Positions 17,785 to 27,162 are shown, counted from the first letter of the stretch. The stretch is DNA of 64,000 nucleotides from Herpetosiphon geysericola (GCF_001306135.1 NZ_LGKP01000005.1:1-64000); one strand, 5' to 3'. Notes: generated by a model not told the origin, from the sequence alone. A program made the numbers and translations.

Positions 17785-17842
17785 TAGTAGGGTCGCAGGG
17801 GCTGAAAACCCCTGCGTTTCCCGCCTTGAGGAGGGACAGATC
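17785..17842 (-). repeat. Two-hairpin dispersed repeat, inverted copy
   Basis: GCAGGGG-CTGAAAA-CCCCTGC forms one hairpin and CCGCCTTGAGGAGGG forms a weaker second. Read on the minus strand it has the same order as the copies at 10527, 53941 and 55138. It lies between the convergent ends of the UvrA-like gene and kdpC and could also serve as a terminator. Confidence 0.7.
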
Positions 17843-17890
17843 TATTCGATCTACCACGATAGTAAACCACATATCCAAAACGAAGCGGCG

Positions 17891-18472
17891 TTAATTAAGC
17901 GGCTTAAGTTGATCCAGCGCCATGTTCAAGTGCAACACATTGACCCTTGGCTCGCCCAAAATTCCAAGTGTTGGTTGGCTGGTGTGCTGCACCACCAATT
18001 GTTGCACTTGGCTGAGCGTTAGGCCTCGTGCCGTAGCGACCCGTTGCACTTGATAGAGCGCCGCAGCAGGCGAGATTTCAGGGTCTAGCCCGCTGGCCGA
18101 GGCCGTAACCAAATCGACCGGAATTGGCAATTGGTTGCTGGGATCGGCGGCCTTGAGTGCATCGATGCGGGCTTGAACCGCTTCAGCTAAGCTTGGATTG
18201 AGCGGGCCGTAGTTCGAGCCGCTGGAAGCAGCTGCGTTGTAGGGCACTGGGCCAGTTGCTGAAAGGCGGCCCCAAAAATAACCAGCTTGGTCAAATTGTT
18301 GGCCGATTAAGGCTGAGCCACGTTGGACGCCTGCTTGCTCAATCAGGCTGCCATTGGCTTGGCTCGGAAACGCCACTTGGGCAATTACTGTCACCAACGC
18401 TGGATAGATAATTCCGGTCAAAACACTAAAGATGATGATTGCGGCCAAAGCTGGCCGAAGAAACGTGCGCAT
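17891..18472 (-). CDS. kdpC: K+-transporting ATPase subunit C
   Basis: A 193-aa protein with one N-terminal transmembrane helix (about residues 8-30) and a periplasmic-type soluble domain. KdpC hallmarks include [16 protein letters not shown], the [10 protein letters not shown] segment and [19 protein letters not shown]. It stabilises the Kdp complex and helps ATP binding by KdpB. Its ATG overlaps the stop of the small ORF upstream (TAATG), pointing to coupled translation. Last gene of the kdp operon; a hairpin repeat follows at 17785. Confidence 0.95.
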   Translation of the reverse strand: MRTFLRPALAAIIIFSVLTGIIYPALVTVIAQVAFPSQANGSLIEQAGVQRGSALIGQQFDQAGYFWGRLSATGPVPYNAAASSGSNYGPLNPSLAEAVQARIDALKAADPSNQLPIPVDLVTASASGLDPEISPAAALYQVQRVATARGLTLSQVQQLVVQHTSQPTLGILGEPRVNVLHLNMALDQLKPLN

Positions 18473-18735
18473 TATTGGTCTTCCTCGTCGCTAATCCAAC
18501 GATAATTAATTGCTTGCTGATCGCGTCGAACATATTGCAAATGGCCGTGGGCTGGCGTGGCCGAATGTCGCCACGCCCAGCTGCTGATTGCTGCATAACC
18601 CACGATCAAGACAACGATTGATAATGTGATGGTTAGAATTTCGCTCAATGCTTGGATTTGAATTTCGCCAATGCTCAAAATGATGCCAGCACAAATCACA
18701 TCAAGCCAAATGTGTGATGGTCGATGGCGTTGCAT
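18472..18735 (-). CDS. Small membrane protein inserted between kdpB and kdpC
   Basis: An 87-aa protein, not part of the standard kdpFABC set. It has two hydrophobic segments (around residues 8-25 and 30-52), then a charged tail. AGGAG lies four bases ahead of the ATG; a TTG 18 bases upstream is unlikely because the binding site would be inside the gene. Its stop overlaps the kdpC start by one base and its start lies 10 bp after kdpB, so it is embedded in the operon. I recognise no family. It might be an accessory subunit or regulator of the pump. Confidence 0.7.
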   Translation of the reverse strand: MQRHRPSHIWLDVICAGIILSIGEIQIQALSEILTITLSIVVLIVGYAAISSWAWRHSATPAHGHLQYVRRDQQAINYRWISDEEDQ

Positions 18736-18745
18736 ACATTCGCTC

Positions 18746-20839
18746 CTAGACAAGGCCCAAGCCCACTAACAACAGATCGATCAGTTTGATTCCGATGAAG
18801 GGCACAATCAAGCCGCCAAGCCCATAGATCAGCAAGTTGCTGCGTAAGGCTTGAGCTGCGGCGACCGCCCGATAGCGTACCCCGCGCAAGGCCAGCGGAA
18901 TCAGAAACACAATAATCAAGGCATTGAAAATCACCGCCGAGATAATGGCACTTTCTGGCGAAGCCAAGCCCATAATGTTGAGTTTGTTCAACACTGGGTA
19001 GGTGCTAGCAAACGCCGCCGGAATAATCGCAAAATATTTGGCAATATCATTGGCAATCGAAAAGGTGGTCAATGCGCCACGAGTCATCAACAATTGCTTG
19101 CCAATCTCAACAACTTCGATCAATTTGGTCGGGTTGGAATCGAGATCGACCATATTGCCAGCTTCTTTGGCGGCGTTGGTGCCAGTATTCATGGCCATGG
19201 CCACATCTGCTTGCGCCAAGGCTGGCGCGTCGTTGGTTCCATCGCCAGTCATAGCCACCAAGCGCCCGCCAGCTTGATATTCGCGAATCAGGCTCAGTTT
19301 GGCTTCTGGTGTGGCCTCGGCCAAAAAGTCGTCAACCCCTGCTTCGGCGGCGATTGCGGCGGCAGTCAAAGGATTATCGCCAGTGATCATGACGGTTTTG
19401 ATGCCCATGCGGCGCAGTTCGCCGAAGCGTTCTTTCATGCCACCTTTAACAATATCTTTGAGCTGGATAACGCCCAAGGCTCGTTTGCCATCGGCAACGA
19501 CCAACGGCGTACCACCAGCACGAGCAATTGTCTCAACATTGGCGCGCACATCGCTTGGCAAAACCGATTGTTGTTCGCGCAAATAACGCTCGATGGCATC
19601 GACCGCGCCTTTGCGAATCTGGCGGCCTCCGATGTTGATGCCGCTCATACGGGTTTGGGCAGTGAAGGCCACAAATTCAGCATCTAGCCCAGCGGCTTGG
19701 CGCTCGCCAATCTGGTAGTGCTCGTTGGCAAGCAGCACAATCGAACGGCCTTCAGGCGTTTCGTCGGCTAGCGAAGCAAGTTGAGCTGCATCGGCCAACT
19801 CGCGAATATCCACGCCTGCTGCTGGCAAAAAGTTGGTAGCTTGGCGATTGCCCAAGGTAATCGTGCCAGTTTTATCCAACAGCAAGACATCAACATCGCC
19901 CGCTGCTTCGACTGCCCGCCCAGACATGGCGATGACATTGGCTTGAATCATGCGATCCATGCCTGCGATGCCAATCGCTGAGAGCAAACCGCCAATCGTG
20001 GTCGGAATCAAACAGACCAACAAGGCGACCAAGGCCGTGACCGTAATTGGTAAGGCTTGGCTGCTTGGATCAAGCGCCTTTACCGCTGAGACGCTATAGA
20101 TCGAGAAGGGCAACAGGGTTGCGGTTGCCATCAAAAAGATGATGGTCAATGCAGTCAGCAAAATGTTGAGCGCAATTTCGTTAGGCGTTTTTTGGCGTTT
20201 TGCACCTTCTACCATGGCAATCATGCGGTCGAGAAAGGTTTCGCCTGGATTAGCGCTAATTTGTACAACTAGCCAATCGGAGAGCACCCGCGTACCGCCG
20301 GTTACTGCTGAGCGATCGCCGCCACTTTCGCGAATCACCGGAGCGCTTTCGCCAGTGATTGCGCTTTCGTCGACCGCCGCCACACCTTCGATCACATCGC
20401 CATCGCCTGCAATTGTTTCGCCAGCGCTAACCAAAATGTAATCGCCTTTGCGCAAGGCGCTCGCAGCGACAGTTGTTTGCTTGCTGGTACGTTGCGCAGA
20501 ACTTAATTTAACTGCTTGCACATCGCGGCGGGATTGACGTAATGTATCTGCTTGGGCTTTGCCGCGACCTTCGGCCATGGCCTCGGCAAAATTGGCAAAC
20601 AGCAAGGTCAACCAGAGCCAGCCAGCAATCGCCAAGCTAAAATTAGGCGAAGTTTCGCCGCCAGCAATTAATGCGTGCAGCCATAAACCAGTCGTGAAAA
20701 TCGCCCCAACAAAGACCACAAACATCACTGGATTGCGCACTTGCAAGCGCGGATCGAATTTGAGCACTGCTGCTTTGAGCGCTGGCCCAACAATCGCGCG
20801 ATCAAACAACGAGCGGTTTTTAGGAAGTGTATGATTCAT
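18746..20839 (-). CDS. kdpB: K+-transporting ATPase subunit B (P-type ATPase)
   Basis: A 697-aa catalytic subunit of the high-affinity K+ pump. The phosphorylation motif DKTGT is intact with Asp322; the actuator-domain TGES is seen in ITGESAPV, and the hinge motif [11 protein letters not shown] near the C-terminal third. The membrane segments match KdpB, whose length in E. coli is 682. It couples ATP hydrolysis to K+ movement through KdpA. Start lies 10 bp after the kdpA stop. It is followed at 10 bp by the extra small ORF and then kdpC. Confidence 0.97.
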   Translation of the reverse strand: MNHTLPKNRSLFDRAIVGPALKAAVLKFDPRLQVRNPVMFVVFVGAIFTTGLWLHALIAGGETSPNFSLAIAGWLWLTLLFANFAEAMAEGRGKAQADTLRQSRRDVQAVKLSSAQRTSKQTTVAASALRKGDYILVSAGETIAGDGDVIEGVAAVDESAITGESAPVIRESGGDRSAVTGGTRVLSDWLVVQISANPGETFLDRMIAMVEGAKRQKTPNEIALNILLTALTIIFLMATATLLPFSIYSVSAVKALDPSSQALPITVTALVALLVCLIPTTIGGLLSAIGIAGMDRMIQANVIAMSGRAVEAAGDVDVLLLDKTGTITLGNRQATNFLPAAGVDIRELADAAQLASLADETPEGRSIVLLANEHYQIGERQAAGLDAEFVAFTAQTRMSGINIGGRQIRKGAVDAIERYLREQQSVLPSDVRANVETIARAGGTPLVVADGKRALGVIQLKDIVKGGMKERFGELRRMGIKTVMITGDNPLTAAAIAAEAGVDDFLAEATPEAKLSLIREYQAGGRLVAMTGDGTNDAPALAQADVAMAMNTGTNAAKEAGNMVDLDSNPTKLIEVVEIGKQLLMTRGALTTFSIANDIAKYFAIIPAAFASTYPVLNKLNIMGLASPESAIISAVIFNALIIVFLIPLALRGVRYRAVAAAQALRSNLLIYGLGGLIVPFIGIKLIDLLLVGLGLV

Positions 20840-20849
20840 CGTTCTTGCC

Positions 20850-22589
20850 TTATAAACTCATCAATAAATGTTCAACGATCGGGCCAAGCGCTAGGGCGGG
20901 AATAAAAGTCAGCGCCCCAACAATCAACACCACCCCAATCAACAAGCCAACAAACAAGGGCGTGTGGGTTGGCAAGGTGCCAGCGCTTTGCGGAATCAGC
21001 TTTTTATTGGCCAACCCACCTGCAATCGCCAAGGTTGGAATAATCAGCCAGAAGCGTGAGACCAGCATGGCGATGCCAAGCCAAGTGTTGTAGAACGGCG
21101 TGTTGGCTCCAAGGCCTGCGAAGGCGCTGCCATTGTTGTTGGCGGCAGAAGTTGCTGCATACAGCACTTCGCTAAATCCATGGGCGCCGCTATTGAACAC
21201 CGTGGCTTTGCCAGCATCGCTGCTCACAGCAATCGCGGTGATCAACAAGGTCGTGACACACGGAATTAAGATAATCAGCGCAGCCATTTTCATCTCAAAG
21301 GCTTCGATTTTCTTGCCCAAATATTCAGGTGTGCGGCCAACCATCAAACCAGCCACAAACACCGTGATAATTGCAAAAATCAGCATGCCATATAAGCCAG
21401 AACCAACCCCGCCAAAAATCACCTCGCCAAGCTGCATCAAAACCATTGGGGCTAAACCACCAAGTGGCGTGTACGAATCGTGCATCGAATTGACCGAGCC
21501 ATTGGAGGCGGCGGTGGTGACGGTTGCCCACAAGGCCGAATTGACGATCCCAAAGCGGGTTTCTTTCCCTTCCATATTGCCGCCCGCTTGGAGTGTCGAA
21601 GCTTGGTCGTCAACACCGAGCTTTTGATAGAGCGGATTGCCAGCTTGTTCTGCGCCGACAGCTAGTGCCGTAAACCCAAGCAAAATGATTGTCATCGTGG
21701 CAAGAATTGCCCAACCTTGGCGTTTATCACCAACCATAATGCCGAAGGTGTAACAGAGTGCCGCCGGAATCACGACAATGCTTAATAGTTCGAACAAGTT
21801 GCTAAGTGGCGTGGGATTCTCCAAGGGATGCGCCGAATTAACATTGAAAAAGCCGCCGCCATTGGTTCCCAATTGTTTGATCGCTATTTGCGAAGCAGCT
21901 GGGCCAAGCGCAATTGTTTGTTGGCTGATTGTTTGGCCATCGGCATTGACGATTGGCTGAAGCAATTCGACCGTTTGCGAAGGATTGAAGCTTTGCACCA
22001 CACCCTGCGACACCAAAACCAGCGAGAGCACCAGCGCTAATGGCAATAAAATATAGAGCGTTGAACGAGTCAAATCGACCCAGAAATTGCCAATCGTGCT
22101 GCTCGAACGGCGGGTAATTCCGCGAATCAGGCCAATCAACACGGCCATGCCCGTGGCAGCTGAAACAAAATTCTGCACCGTCAAGCCAAGCATCTGGGTC
22201 AAATAACTCATTGTCGTTTCGCCAGCATAGCCCTGCCAGTTGGTATTGCTCACAAAACTGGCAGCAGTATTGAAGGCCGAATCGGCGCTAATTGCTGGCA
22301 GTTGTTGCGGATTGAGCGGCAGCCAAGCCTGTATGCGTTGCAAGCCATAGAGCAGTAACAATCCCAAGCCATTGAATCCGAGCAAGGCTACTGCATAGTG
22401 TTTCCAGTTCATTTCGGTTTTTGCGTCGATGCCCAAGAGCCGATAGATCAAGCGCTCGATTGGGCCAAAAACCCGTTGCATGGGCGGCGTTTCGCCGTAG
22501 ACTTTGGCCATATAGCGGCCTAGTGGGATGACACAGGCCAGAAGTACCAGCAAAAAGCTGCCAATTTGAATGATGATGTTGCTGATCAT
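20850..22589 (-). CDS. kdpA: K+-transporting ATPase subunit A (K+ channel subunit)
   Basis: A 579-aa membrane protein with ten or so helices and four selectivity-filter-like repeats, including TNGGGFFN, the segment in which KdpA Gly residues line the filter. It binds K+ and passes it to KdpB. A longer open frame upstream reaches 22712, but it runs through kdpF; the ATG at 22589 has GAGG upstream and overlaps the kdpF stop (TAATG). The E. coli protein is 557 aa, so the length is normal. Confidence 0.97.
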   Translation of the reverse strand: MISNIIIQIGSFLLVLLACVIPLGRYMAKVYGETPPMQRVFGPIERLIYRLLGIDAKTEMNWKHYAVALLGFNGLGLLLLYGLQRIQAWLPLNPQQLPAISADSAFNTAASFVSNTNWQGYAGETTMSYLTQMLGLTVQNFVSAATGMAVLIGLIRGITRRSSSTIGNFWVDLTRSTLYILLPLALVLSLVLVSQGVVQSFNPSQTVELLQPIVNADGQTISQQTIALGPAASQIAIKQLGTNGGGFFNVNSAHPLENPTPLSNLFELLSIVVIPAALCYTFGIMVGDKRQGWAILATMTIILLGFTALAVGAEQAGNPLYQKLGVDDQASTLQAGGNMEGKETRFGIVNSALWATVTTAASNGSVNSMHDSYTPLGGLAPMVLMQLGEVIFGGVGSGLYGMLIFAIITVFVAGLMVGRTPEYLGKKIEAFEMKMAALIILIPCVTTLLITAIAVSSDAGKATVFNSGAHGFSEVLYAATSAANNNGSAFAGLGANTPFYNTWLGIAMLVSRFWLIIPTLAIAGGLANKKLIPQSAGTLPTHTPLFVGLLIGVVLIVGALTFIPALALGPIVEHLLMSL

Positions 22590-22678
22590 TAAAACACCTC
22601 GGGCTGCATCAACGCCCAAAAGAGATAGATTACTAAGCCAAGCGTCACGAGGGCGGCAATTAAATACAAAGTGCTCAT
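22589..22678 (-). CDS. kdpF: K+-transporting ATPase subunit F
   Basis: A 29-residue hydrophobic peptide, one transmembrane helix, ending in WALMQPEVF like known KdpF proteins, which stabilise KdpFABC in the membrane. GGGGAGC precedes the ATG. Its start overlaps the stop of the small ORF upstream (ATGA) and its stop overlaps the kdpA start (TAATG), so the three are translated as a coupled set. Confidence 0.93.
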   Translation of the reverse strand: MSTLYLIAALVTLGLVIYLFWALMQPEVF

Positions 22679-22767
22679 TGCTTGCTCCCCAAGGCGGCAC
22701 ACAGCCGCACAATTGCCCATGTCAAGAGCACGAATATGCCAATTAATCCCAAAAACCAAACATCCAT
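22675..22767 (-). CDS. 30-aa membrane peptide leading the kdp operon
   Basis: Translates as a short peptide beginning MDVWFLGLIGIFVLL and ending GSKQ, with one hydrophobic helix (about residues 4-25) and a basic, Cys-containing end. GAGG lies seven bases before the ATG. The stop overlaps the kdpF start in ATGA, so translation of kdpF should depend on it. It is not a standard named Kdp subunit; it may be a fifth small subunit or a leader peptide. It is too short for routine gene calling. Confidence 0.7.
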   Translation of the reverse strand: MDVWFLGLIGIFVLLTWAIVRLCAALGSKQ

Positions 22768-22820
22768 GGTTGAACCTCAATCAAACGTACTTAACCTAGA
22801 ACTATTCAACCAGAAAAGAC

Positions 22821-22869
22821 CTCAAGCAGGCATCAAGATTGATCAACACCAGATCAAGAAAGTATCAAG
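22821..22869 (-). promoter_or_regulatory. Phased direct repeats, candidate KdpE operator
   Basis: On the plus strand five hexamers occur at 22821 (CTCAAG), 22832 (ATCAAG), 22842 (ATCAAC), 22853 (ATCAAG) and 22864 (ATCAAG), i.e. spaced 11, 10, 11 and 11 bp; on the coding strand this reads CTTGAT repeated once per helix turn. OmpR/PhoB-family regulators bind such tandem half-sites. It lies 50-100 bp upstream of the first kdp-operon ORF, and KdpE (35952-36647) is of that family. Binding is inferred. Confidence 0.6.
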
Positions 22870-23240
22870 ATAGAAGGATGAGGGATGAAGGATGAAGGAT
22901 GAAAGCAAAAGGCAGAAGTCAGAAGGAACATAGAACAAAGAGCATAGAACATAACCAAATTATGAAGGATGAATGGCAAAAGTCAGAAGGCAAAAAGAAC
23001 AAAGAGCATAGAACATAGAGCATAAAGTCTGACGATAGGCTTTGGGCTATCGGAACATGCTTCGTGGAATTCGTGGCCAAAAAACTTTAGCTGCGCCAAT
23101 CGGTGGCTAAAAATCTTCGTGCCCTTTGCGGTTCCCATCCTTCGTGTCTCTTCGTGCTCTTCGTGGATCACCATTCGGCTTGCTGTTTTCAGCACTGAGA
23201 TTTTCGGGTATCATGGCAGCAGTTGAACCAACGAGGTATC
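22870..23240. repeat. Mosaic intergenic repeat block
   Basis: No gene is supported. It holds GGATGAAGGATGAAGGATGAA (22874-22903 region), several copies of AAAGAGCATAGAACATA (22930-23025), and a run of CTTCGTG/CTTCGCG type units (about 23065-23172). A short minus-strand frame reading HEEHEETRR is a by-product of these units. The same units occur at 25307-25645 and 53883-54203. Confidence 0.75.
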
Positions 23241-23243
23241 CTC

Positions 23244-24320
23244 ATGGCTGTTGTCAGCGTCAATGTACAATCCAAAACCCAACGCAAATGGCTTCTGTTT
23301 TTCGCACCGTTAATTGGCATTCTTGGGCTGTGGCTAGCCAGCGGTTGGCTTGTGCCCAGCAATTTAGCCCCATTAACCAATAAACTGCAAGGCTTGGTTA
23401 CGACCTTCCAAGGGATTTTTATCGAAGCCTTGCCCTTTTTAAGTGCAGGCGTAATTGTCTCGGTTTTAATTGGCGAGTTTGTGAAGCCCCAGCATTTGGC
23501 CAGTTTTGTGCCCCAAAATGCCTTTGGTGCTTCAATGTTTGGCTCGCTCTTAGGTTTGTTGTTTCCGGTCTGTGAGTGTGGCGCGATTCCCACCAGTCGG
23601 CGCTTGTTGCGCAAAGGCGCACCTGCGCCAATGGGGATTGCCTTTGCCTTGGCTGCTCCGGTTGTCAATCCTATTGTGTTAATCTCAACCTCAATTGCTT
23701 TTGGCGATGTACGCTGGGCCTTGGCGCGGGTTGGTTTTACGATCGTGATTGCTTTGACGATTGGCTTGATTATTGGCGCAGGAATTAAGCGCGAGGCCAT
23801 TTTGACCCCGCTTTCGCTGACTGCCGACGATGATCACGACCACAGCCATTGCGACCACGATCATGGCGCGTGCGACCACACCCACGACCAACCAAAAGGC
23901 CGTTTGGCGGGCTTAATTGCCCATGGCAGCACTGAGTTTTTCGAGATGGCGCAATATTTGGTGATTGGCTCGTTGCTGGCGGCCACGATGCAAACCTTCA
24001 TCCCCCAATCAGCATTATTAACCTTGAACGATAGTAGCATCGGCTTTTTTGCACCCTTGGTCGGGATTGTCGTGCTGATGTTGGTAGCAGTGCTGCTTTC
24101 AGTTTGTTCAACTGTCGATGCTTTCTTGGCCCTTTCGTTCCTTGGCTTGTTCCATCCTGGCGCAGTTATGGCCTTCTTGGTCTTCGGCCCGATGATCGAT
24201 ATTAAAAGCACGTTGATGCTGACCTCAACCTTCCGGCGCTCAGCGGTGGTGGCGATGGTCGTGCTGGCAGCGTTATTCGCAATTATCGCTGGCTTGATCA
24301 GCTATGTTGTTTTGGTGTGA
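23244..24320 (+). CDS. DUF318 (YcgR/YraQ-like) permease with His-rich loop
   Basis: A 358-aa integral membrane protein of the DUF318 predicted-permease family, about eight helices. Family motifs are seen: FPVCECGAIPTSRRLLRKGAP and APVVNPIVL in the first half and SVCSTVDAFLALSF in the second. Between the halves lies a strongly His/Asp/Cys-rich cytosolic loop (HDHSHCDHDH and HTHDQ), a probable metal-binding site suggesting zinc or another divalent ion. GAGG precedes the ATG at 23244. It overlaps almost end to start with the TIGR03943 gene; in Bacillus the equivalent pair is YcgR-YcgQ. The transported substrate is not established. Confidence 0.87.
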   Translation: MAVVSVNVQSKTQRKWLLFFAPLIGILGLWLASGWLVPSNLAPLTNKLQGLVTTFQGIFIEALPFLSAGVIVSVLIGEFVKPQHLASFVPQNAFGASMFGSLLGLLFPVCECGAIPTSRRLLRKGAPAPMGIAFALAAPVVNPIVLISTSIAFGDVRWALARVGFTIVIALTIGLIIGAGIKREAILTPLSLTADDDHDHSHCDHDHGACDHTHDQPKGRLAGLIAHGSTEFFEMAQYLVIGSLLAATMQTFIPQSALLTLNDSSIGFFAPLVGIVVLMLVAVLLSVCSTVDAFLALSFLGLFHPGAVMAFLVFGPMIDIKSTLMLTSTFRRSAVVAMVVLAALFAIIAGLISYVVLV

Positions 24321-24328
24321 GGTGCAGA

Positions 24329-25024
24329 ATGCAACGTCAAGTGCTTGAGCGTTGGCTCTCGATTGCAGTAATGTTTGGCTTGGGAGCCATGATTATTTTC
24401 AAATGGCAAACCAACCGCTTGAATTTATATATTCATCCGCGCTATACTAGCTTGTTGGTAGCGACGGCAATTGTCTTGCTACTGGCAGCACTGGGCATGG
24501 CACTGACCAAGGCCCCAGCAATTCCCAAACGGATGTTGGCCTTGTTGACGATTCCGGTAGCGTTTGCCTTATTAGTTCCTGCCCGTCCGCTGGGCGCAAA
24601 TTTGGTCTCTGGCAAGGCCTTAAATGCCAATTCGAGCGATAATTTGCTTGCCCGCTGGAAAACCAATTTATCTGATGATAGCAAAAGCTGGACGTTGCTT
24701 GAATGGACGACCGCTGTGCGCCAGAGCGATCTTGCGGTGTTGCGCGATAAGCAAGCAGCCTTCGAGGGCTTTGTTTATCGCACACCCGATTTGCCCGCCG
24801 ATGAAGTGTTAGTTGGGCGCTATGTTGTCACCTGCTGCACCGCTGATGGTACCGCTTTATCGTTGCGGGTGAAGGCCAGCAACGGCGCAGATTTTGCCAA
24901 CGATCAATGGGTGCGGGTTGAAGGAACATTCGTGCCAGCTGAAATTAATGGCTCGATCGTGCCCCAAATTGCTGGAACCTTAGTATCAATTGAGATGCCA
25001 AGTTCACCCTATTTGTATCCATAA
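24329..25024 (+). CDS. TIGR03943/DUF1980 permease-partner protein (YcgQ-like)
   Basis: A 231-aa protein with two N-terminal transmembrane helices (about 10-28 and 34-60), a third near 70-85, and a soluble domain containing the family motif YVVTCCTADGTALS with paired Cys. It belongs to the DUF1980 family, nearly always encoded beside a DUF318 permease, as here eight bases after it. The ATG at 24329 with GAGG upstream is preferred to a GTG at 24317. It probably forms a complex with the permease, and the CC motif may bind metal. Confidence 0.87.
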   Translation: MQRQVLERWLSIAVMFGLGAMIIFKWQTNRLNLYIHPRYTSLLVATAIVLLLAALGMALTKAPAIPKRMLALLTIPVAFALLVPARPLGANLVSGKALNANSSDNLLARWKTNLSDDSKSWTLLEWTTAVRQSDLAVLRDKQAAFEGFVYRTPDLPADEVLVGRYVVTCCTADGTALSLRVKASNGADFANDQWVRVEGTFVPAEINGSIVPQIAGTLVSIEMPSSPYLYP

Positions 25025-25042
25025 ATTGCTGAGGAGTTTACG

Positions 25043-25306
25043 ATGAAACCATGGCTTCGCCGAACGATCATCTTTTCAGGGATTAGCCTGTTGTTGGGCG
25101 CAATTTTCAAGGAATTTTCGCAACCACGCGGTTTGCGGGTTGGCGAAGGCAAAGTGTTGGGCGTTCCCTACAGCCTGCGCCTGCCAAATGGCAGCGATTT
25201 GCGCCAACGCTATTGGAATGCAGACGGCAGCCCAGTTGCTCCACCATTGCTTGGGGTTGGGTTTTACCCTAATATCCCAGCCTTGTTGCGCAAACTGCAA
25301 AAGTAG
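25043..25306 (+). CDS. Small DUF5808-like protein, 87 aa
   Basis: Has one N-terminal hydrophobic helix (about 8-22) and then a short soluble domain with VLGVPYSLRLP, RQRYWNADG and LGVGFYPN, resembling DUF5808-type small proteins that match a VPYDFRPP...RxWNPDD pattern. GAGG precedes the ATG. It follows the permease pair by 18 bp and may share its transcript. Function unknown. Confidence 0.6.
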   Translation: MKPWLRRTIIFSGISLLLGAIFKEFSQPRGLRVGEGKVLGVPYSLRLPNGSDLRQRYWNADGSPVAPPLLGVGFYPNIPALLRKLQK

Positions 25307-25645
25307 GGTTCGGGGATCGGTTGTTGGGGGTCGGGGAGCAGAACATAGAGTATAGAACATAGAGCATAGGAACAGGGGATTGGCCATCAGGATTGGTTGT
25401 TTAACGCAGAGCACAGAGAATGGCTATAGGCTTTGGGCTATGGCCTAGCGGAAGATTTTTTTTCGTGCAATTCGTGGAATTCGTGGCGAAAAATGAAACC
25501 TTCGCGTTCTTCGCGGTTGCGGCTCCTTGTGGAGTGAGTTTAACGCAGAGGCGCAGAGGATGTGAGGCTATTGGCTCTGGGCTAGCGGAAGATTTTTCGT
25601 GAAATTCGCGGTTTCGGCCCTTCGTGCCCTTCGTGGATCAATTTT
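25307..25645. repeat. Mosaic intergenic repeat block
   Basis: No gene is seen. A GGGTTCGGGGATCGGTTGTTG segment (reverse of the CCCTGAACCCT-like track) is followed by AACATAGAGTATAGAACATAG, an AACGCAGAGCACAGAG unit repeated as AACGCAGAGGCGCAGAGG, and TTCGTGGAATTCGTGG / TTCGCGTTCTTCGCGG units, the last ending just before the gene at 25661. It shares these units with 10494-10744, 22870-23240 and 53883-54203. Confidence 0.75.
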
Positions 25646-25660
25646 TGGAGATCGGTAGTT

Positions 25661-26608
25661 ATGACCAGTGTTGCGATTATTGCCAATCCAGCCTCAAGTA
25701 AAGACATTCGACGAGTGGTCAGCCATGCGTCGAGCGTCTCGAACAACGAAAAAACCAGCATTGTGCGGCGGGTGCTTCAAGGCTTGGCGGCTACGCCAGT
25801 TGCTGAAGTCTGGTATTTGCCCGACCATGCTGGGATTGTGCGCAACGCTGCTGAACGCCAACAATTGCCATTTGGCTTGCTGCCGTTCGAGGGCCAATGG
25901 TATGATCACGCCGATGATACAACCTTGGCCGCGCGCTTAGCCGAACAGCAAGGCATTGATTGTTTGATCACGCTTGGTGGCGATGGCACAGCTCGAGCTG
26001 CGATCAAAGGTGCGCGTTCGATGCCGATTTTGGCGCTTTCGACCGGAACCAACAATGCCTTTCCGCAAACAATCGAGCCAACTTTGGCTGGCTTGGCTGC
26101 TGGCAGCGTGGCATGTTTTGCGCCTGAGGCAATCAATCGCCATGCCTTGCTTGAAATTTATCGCAACCACGAATTGCTTGATATCGCCTTAGTTGATGTG
26201 GCCAGCGTTGCCGATAGCCTTGGCGGGCGGGCGGTGTGGGAAATTAGCAAAGTACAGCAATTAATTACCACGCGATTAACCCCAGGCACGGTTGGGCTTT
26301 CGGCGATTGGCGGCCATGCTGGCATTGCACCTGCTGAAGCGCAAGCGGTGCATGTGCTGCTTGGTAGTGGGCGCAGCATCAACGTACCAATTGCGCCAGG
26401 GATGATTACGCCAGTGCCGATCGCTGAGCACAGCTATTTGCATGCTGAGCAACGGATTGAGTTGCGCAGTGGTGCGATTGCGCTTGATGGCGAGCGCGAA
26501 TGGATGGCGCGGGCTGGCGAAGACTGGCAGGTTAATGTCATTGCCGAAGGCGTGATAACCGTTGATCTTGCTGCGGCCTTGACTGCATTTGCTCAGCAAG
26601 CGAGGTGA
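25661..26608 (+). CDS. NAD-kinase-like (AcoX-type) protein
   Basis: A 315-aa protein of the ATP-NAD kinase superfamily. The nucleotide-binding signature GGDGTAR lies near residue 107 and is followed by LSTGTNNAFP, the second conserved NAD-kinase-fold motif. It is closest in layout to the AcoX-like proteins found near acetoin catabolism genes, although none are nearby. Reaction unknown; it may phosphorylate a dinucleotide or another small molecule. A DUF951 gene begins five bases after its stop and looks co-translated. Confidence 0.78.
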   Translation: MTSVAIIANPASSKDIRRVVSHASSVSNNEKTSIVRRVLQGLAATPVAEVWYLPDHAGIVRNAAERQQLPFGLLPFEGQWYDHADDTTLAARLAEQQGIDCLITLGGDGTARAAIKGARSMPILALSTGTNNAFPQTIEPTLAGLAAGSVACFAPEAINRHALLEIYRNHELLDIALVDVASVADSLGGRAVWEISKVQQLITTRLTPGTVGLSAIGGHAGIAPAEAQAVHVLLGSGRSINVPIAPGMITPVPIAEHSYLHAEQRIELRSGAIALDGEREWMARAGEDWQVNVIAEGVITVDLAAALTAFAQQAR

Positions 26609-26612
26609 GTTT

Positions 26613-26843
26613 GTGGCCCGTTTAGATTTAGTGCTTGACGACATTGTGCAACTGCGCAAGCCCCATCCATGTGGCGGGTATCGCTGGCGGGTCACGCGCT
26701 TGGGAGCCGATATTGGCTTGCGCTGCATGACTTGCGAGCATAAAGTAATGCTGCCGCGTGCCACCGTCGAGCAACGTACCAAAGCCCATTTTGATCCTGA
26801 AGGCCAACCCAAGCCTAGTCCAAACAGCGAAAATGCCTCATAA
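26613..26843 (+). CDS. DUF951 (YyzM-like) zinc-binding protein
   Basis: A 76-aa protein. The core VRLDLVLDDI...KPHPCGG...RCMTCEHKVMLPR is the DUF951 domain, with three Cys (and a His) as likely metal ligands. The GTG at 26613 sits behind GAGGTGA, which is also the stop region of the previous gene. DUF951 proteins are short, widespread and uncharacterised. Its stop codon lies within the terminator hairpin. Confidence 0.82.
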   Translation: MARLDLVLDDIVQLRKPHPCGGYRWRVTRLGADIGLRCMTCEHKVMLPRATVEQRTKAHFDPEGQPKPSPNSENAS

Positions 26844-26861
26844 ATTTATGGGGCGTTTATT
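26835..26861 (+). terminator. Terminator overlapping the DUF951 stop codon
   Basis: GCCTCATA and TATGGGGC pair around the loop AATT (one G-T pair), followed by GTTTATTTAT. The TAA stop is inside the stem. The plus-strand operon 25661-26843 ends here. Confidence 0.75.
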
Positions 26862-27162
26862 TATGTGCGATGCTATTTGCGTGGATTCCACTCAAAAAGT
26901 GTTGGTGCATCGATAGCTTGTCATTGATCCAGTTATTAATCAACAAGGCGAGGACAAACCAGCCGCTACTTTGGTGTTTATAGCTATTGATTGTCTGAAT
27001 CAGTGCGATTAGTGCAGCTTGATTGATATGGCTAGCTTGACGAAGTTCATGCCACGTTTCTAGGCTTGTAAGCGCTGCATTCCAGCGCAAGTCTTGAGGA
27101 TCAATTGCCTACATCGATTGAAAATAGGTGCGTAAACCTGCATATGAGTCGAGATCAAGCAT
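26857..27162 (-). pseudogene. Small gene broken by an in-frame TAG
   Basis: From the ATG at 27162 (with AGGAG five bases upstream) the frame reads 17 codons, meets TAG at 27109-27111, then continues open for 84 codons (AIDPQDLRWNAAL...) to 26857. The strong binding site belongs to the upstream part and the downstream part has none of its own. The simplest explanation is a single-base change, for instance CAG to TAG. No family is recognised. A sequencing error or a real restart at a later codon are alternatives. Confidence 0.55.

Noticed and set aside
18851-19687. 278-codon plus-strand frame opposite kdpB
   Set aside because: Antisense shadow of a strongly conserved gene; no start signal.
22983-23195. 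70-codon minus-strand frame with HEEHEETRR
   Set aside because: It is made of intergenic repeat units; this kind of repeat is often miscalled as a gene.
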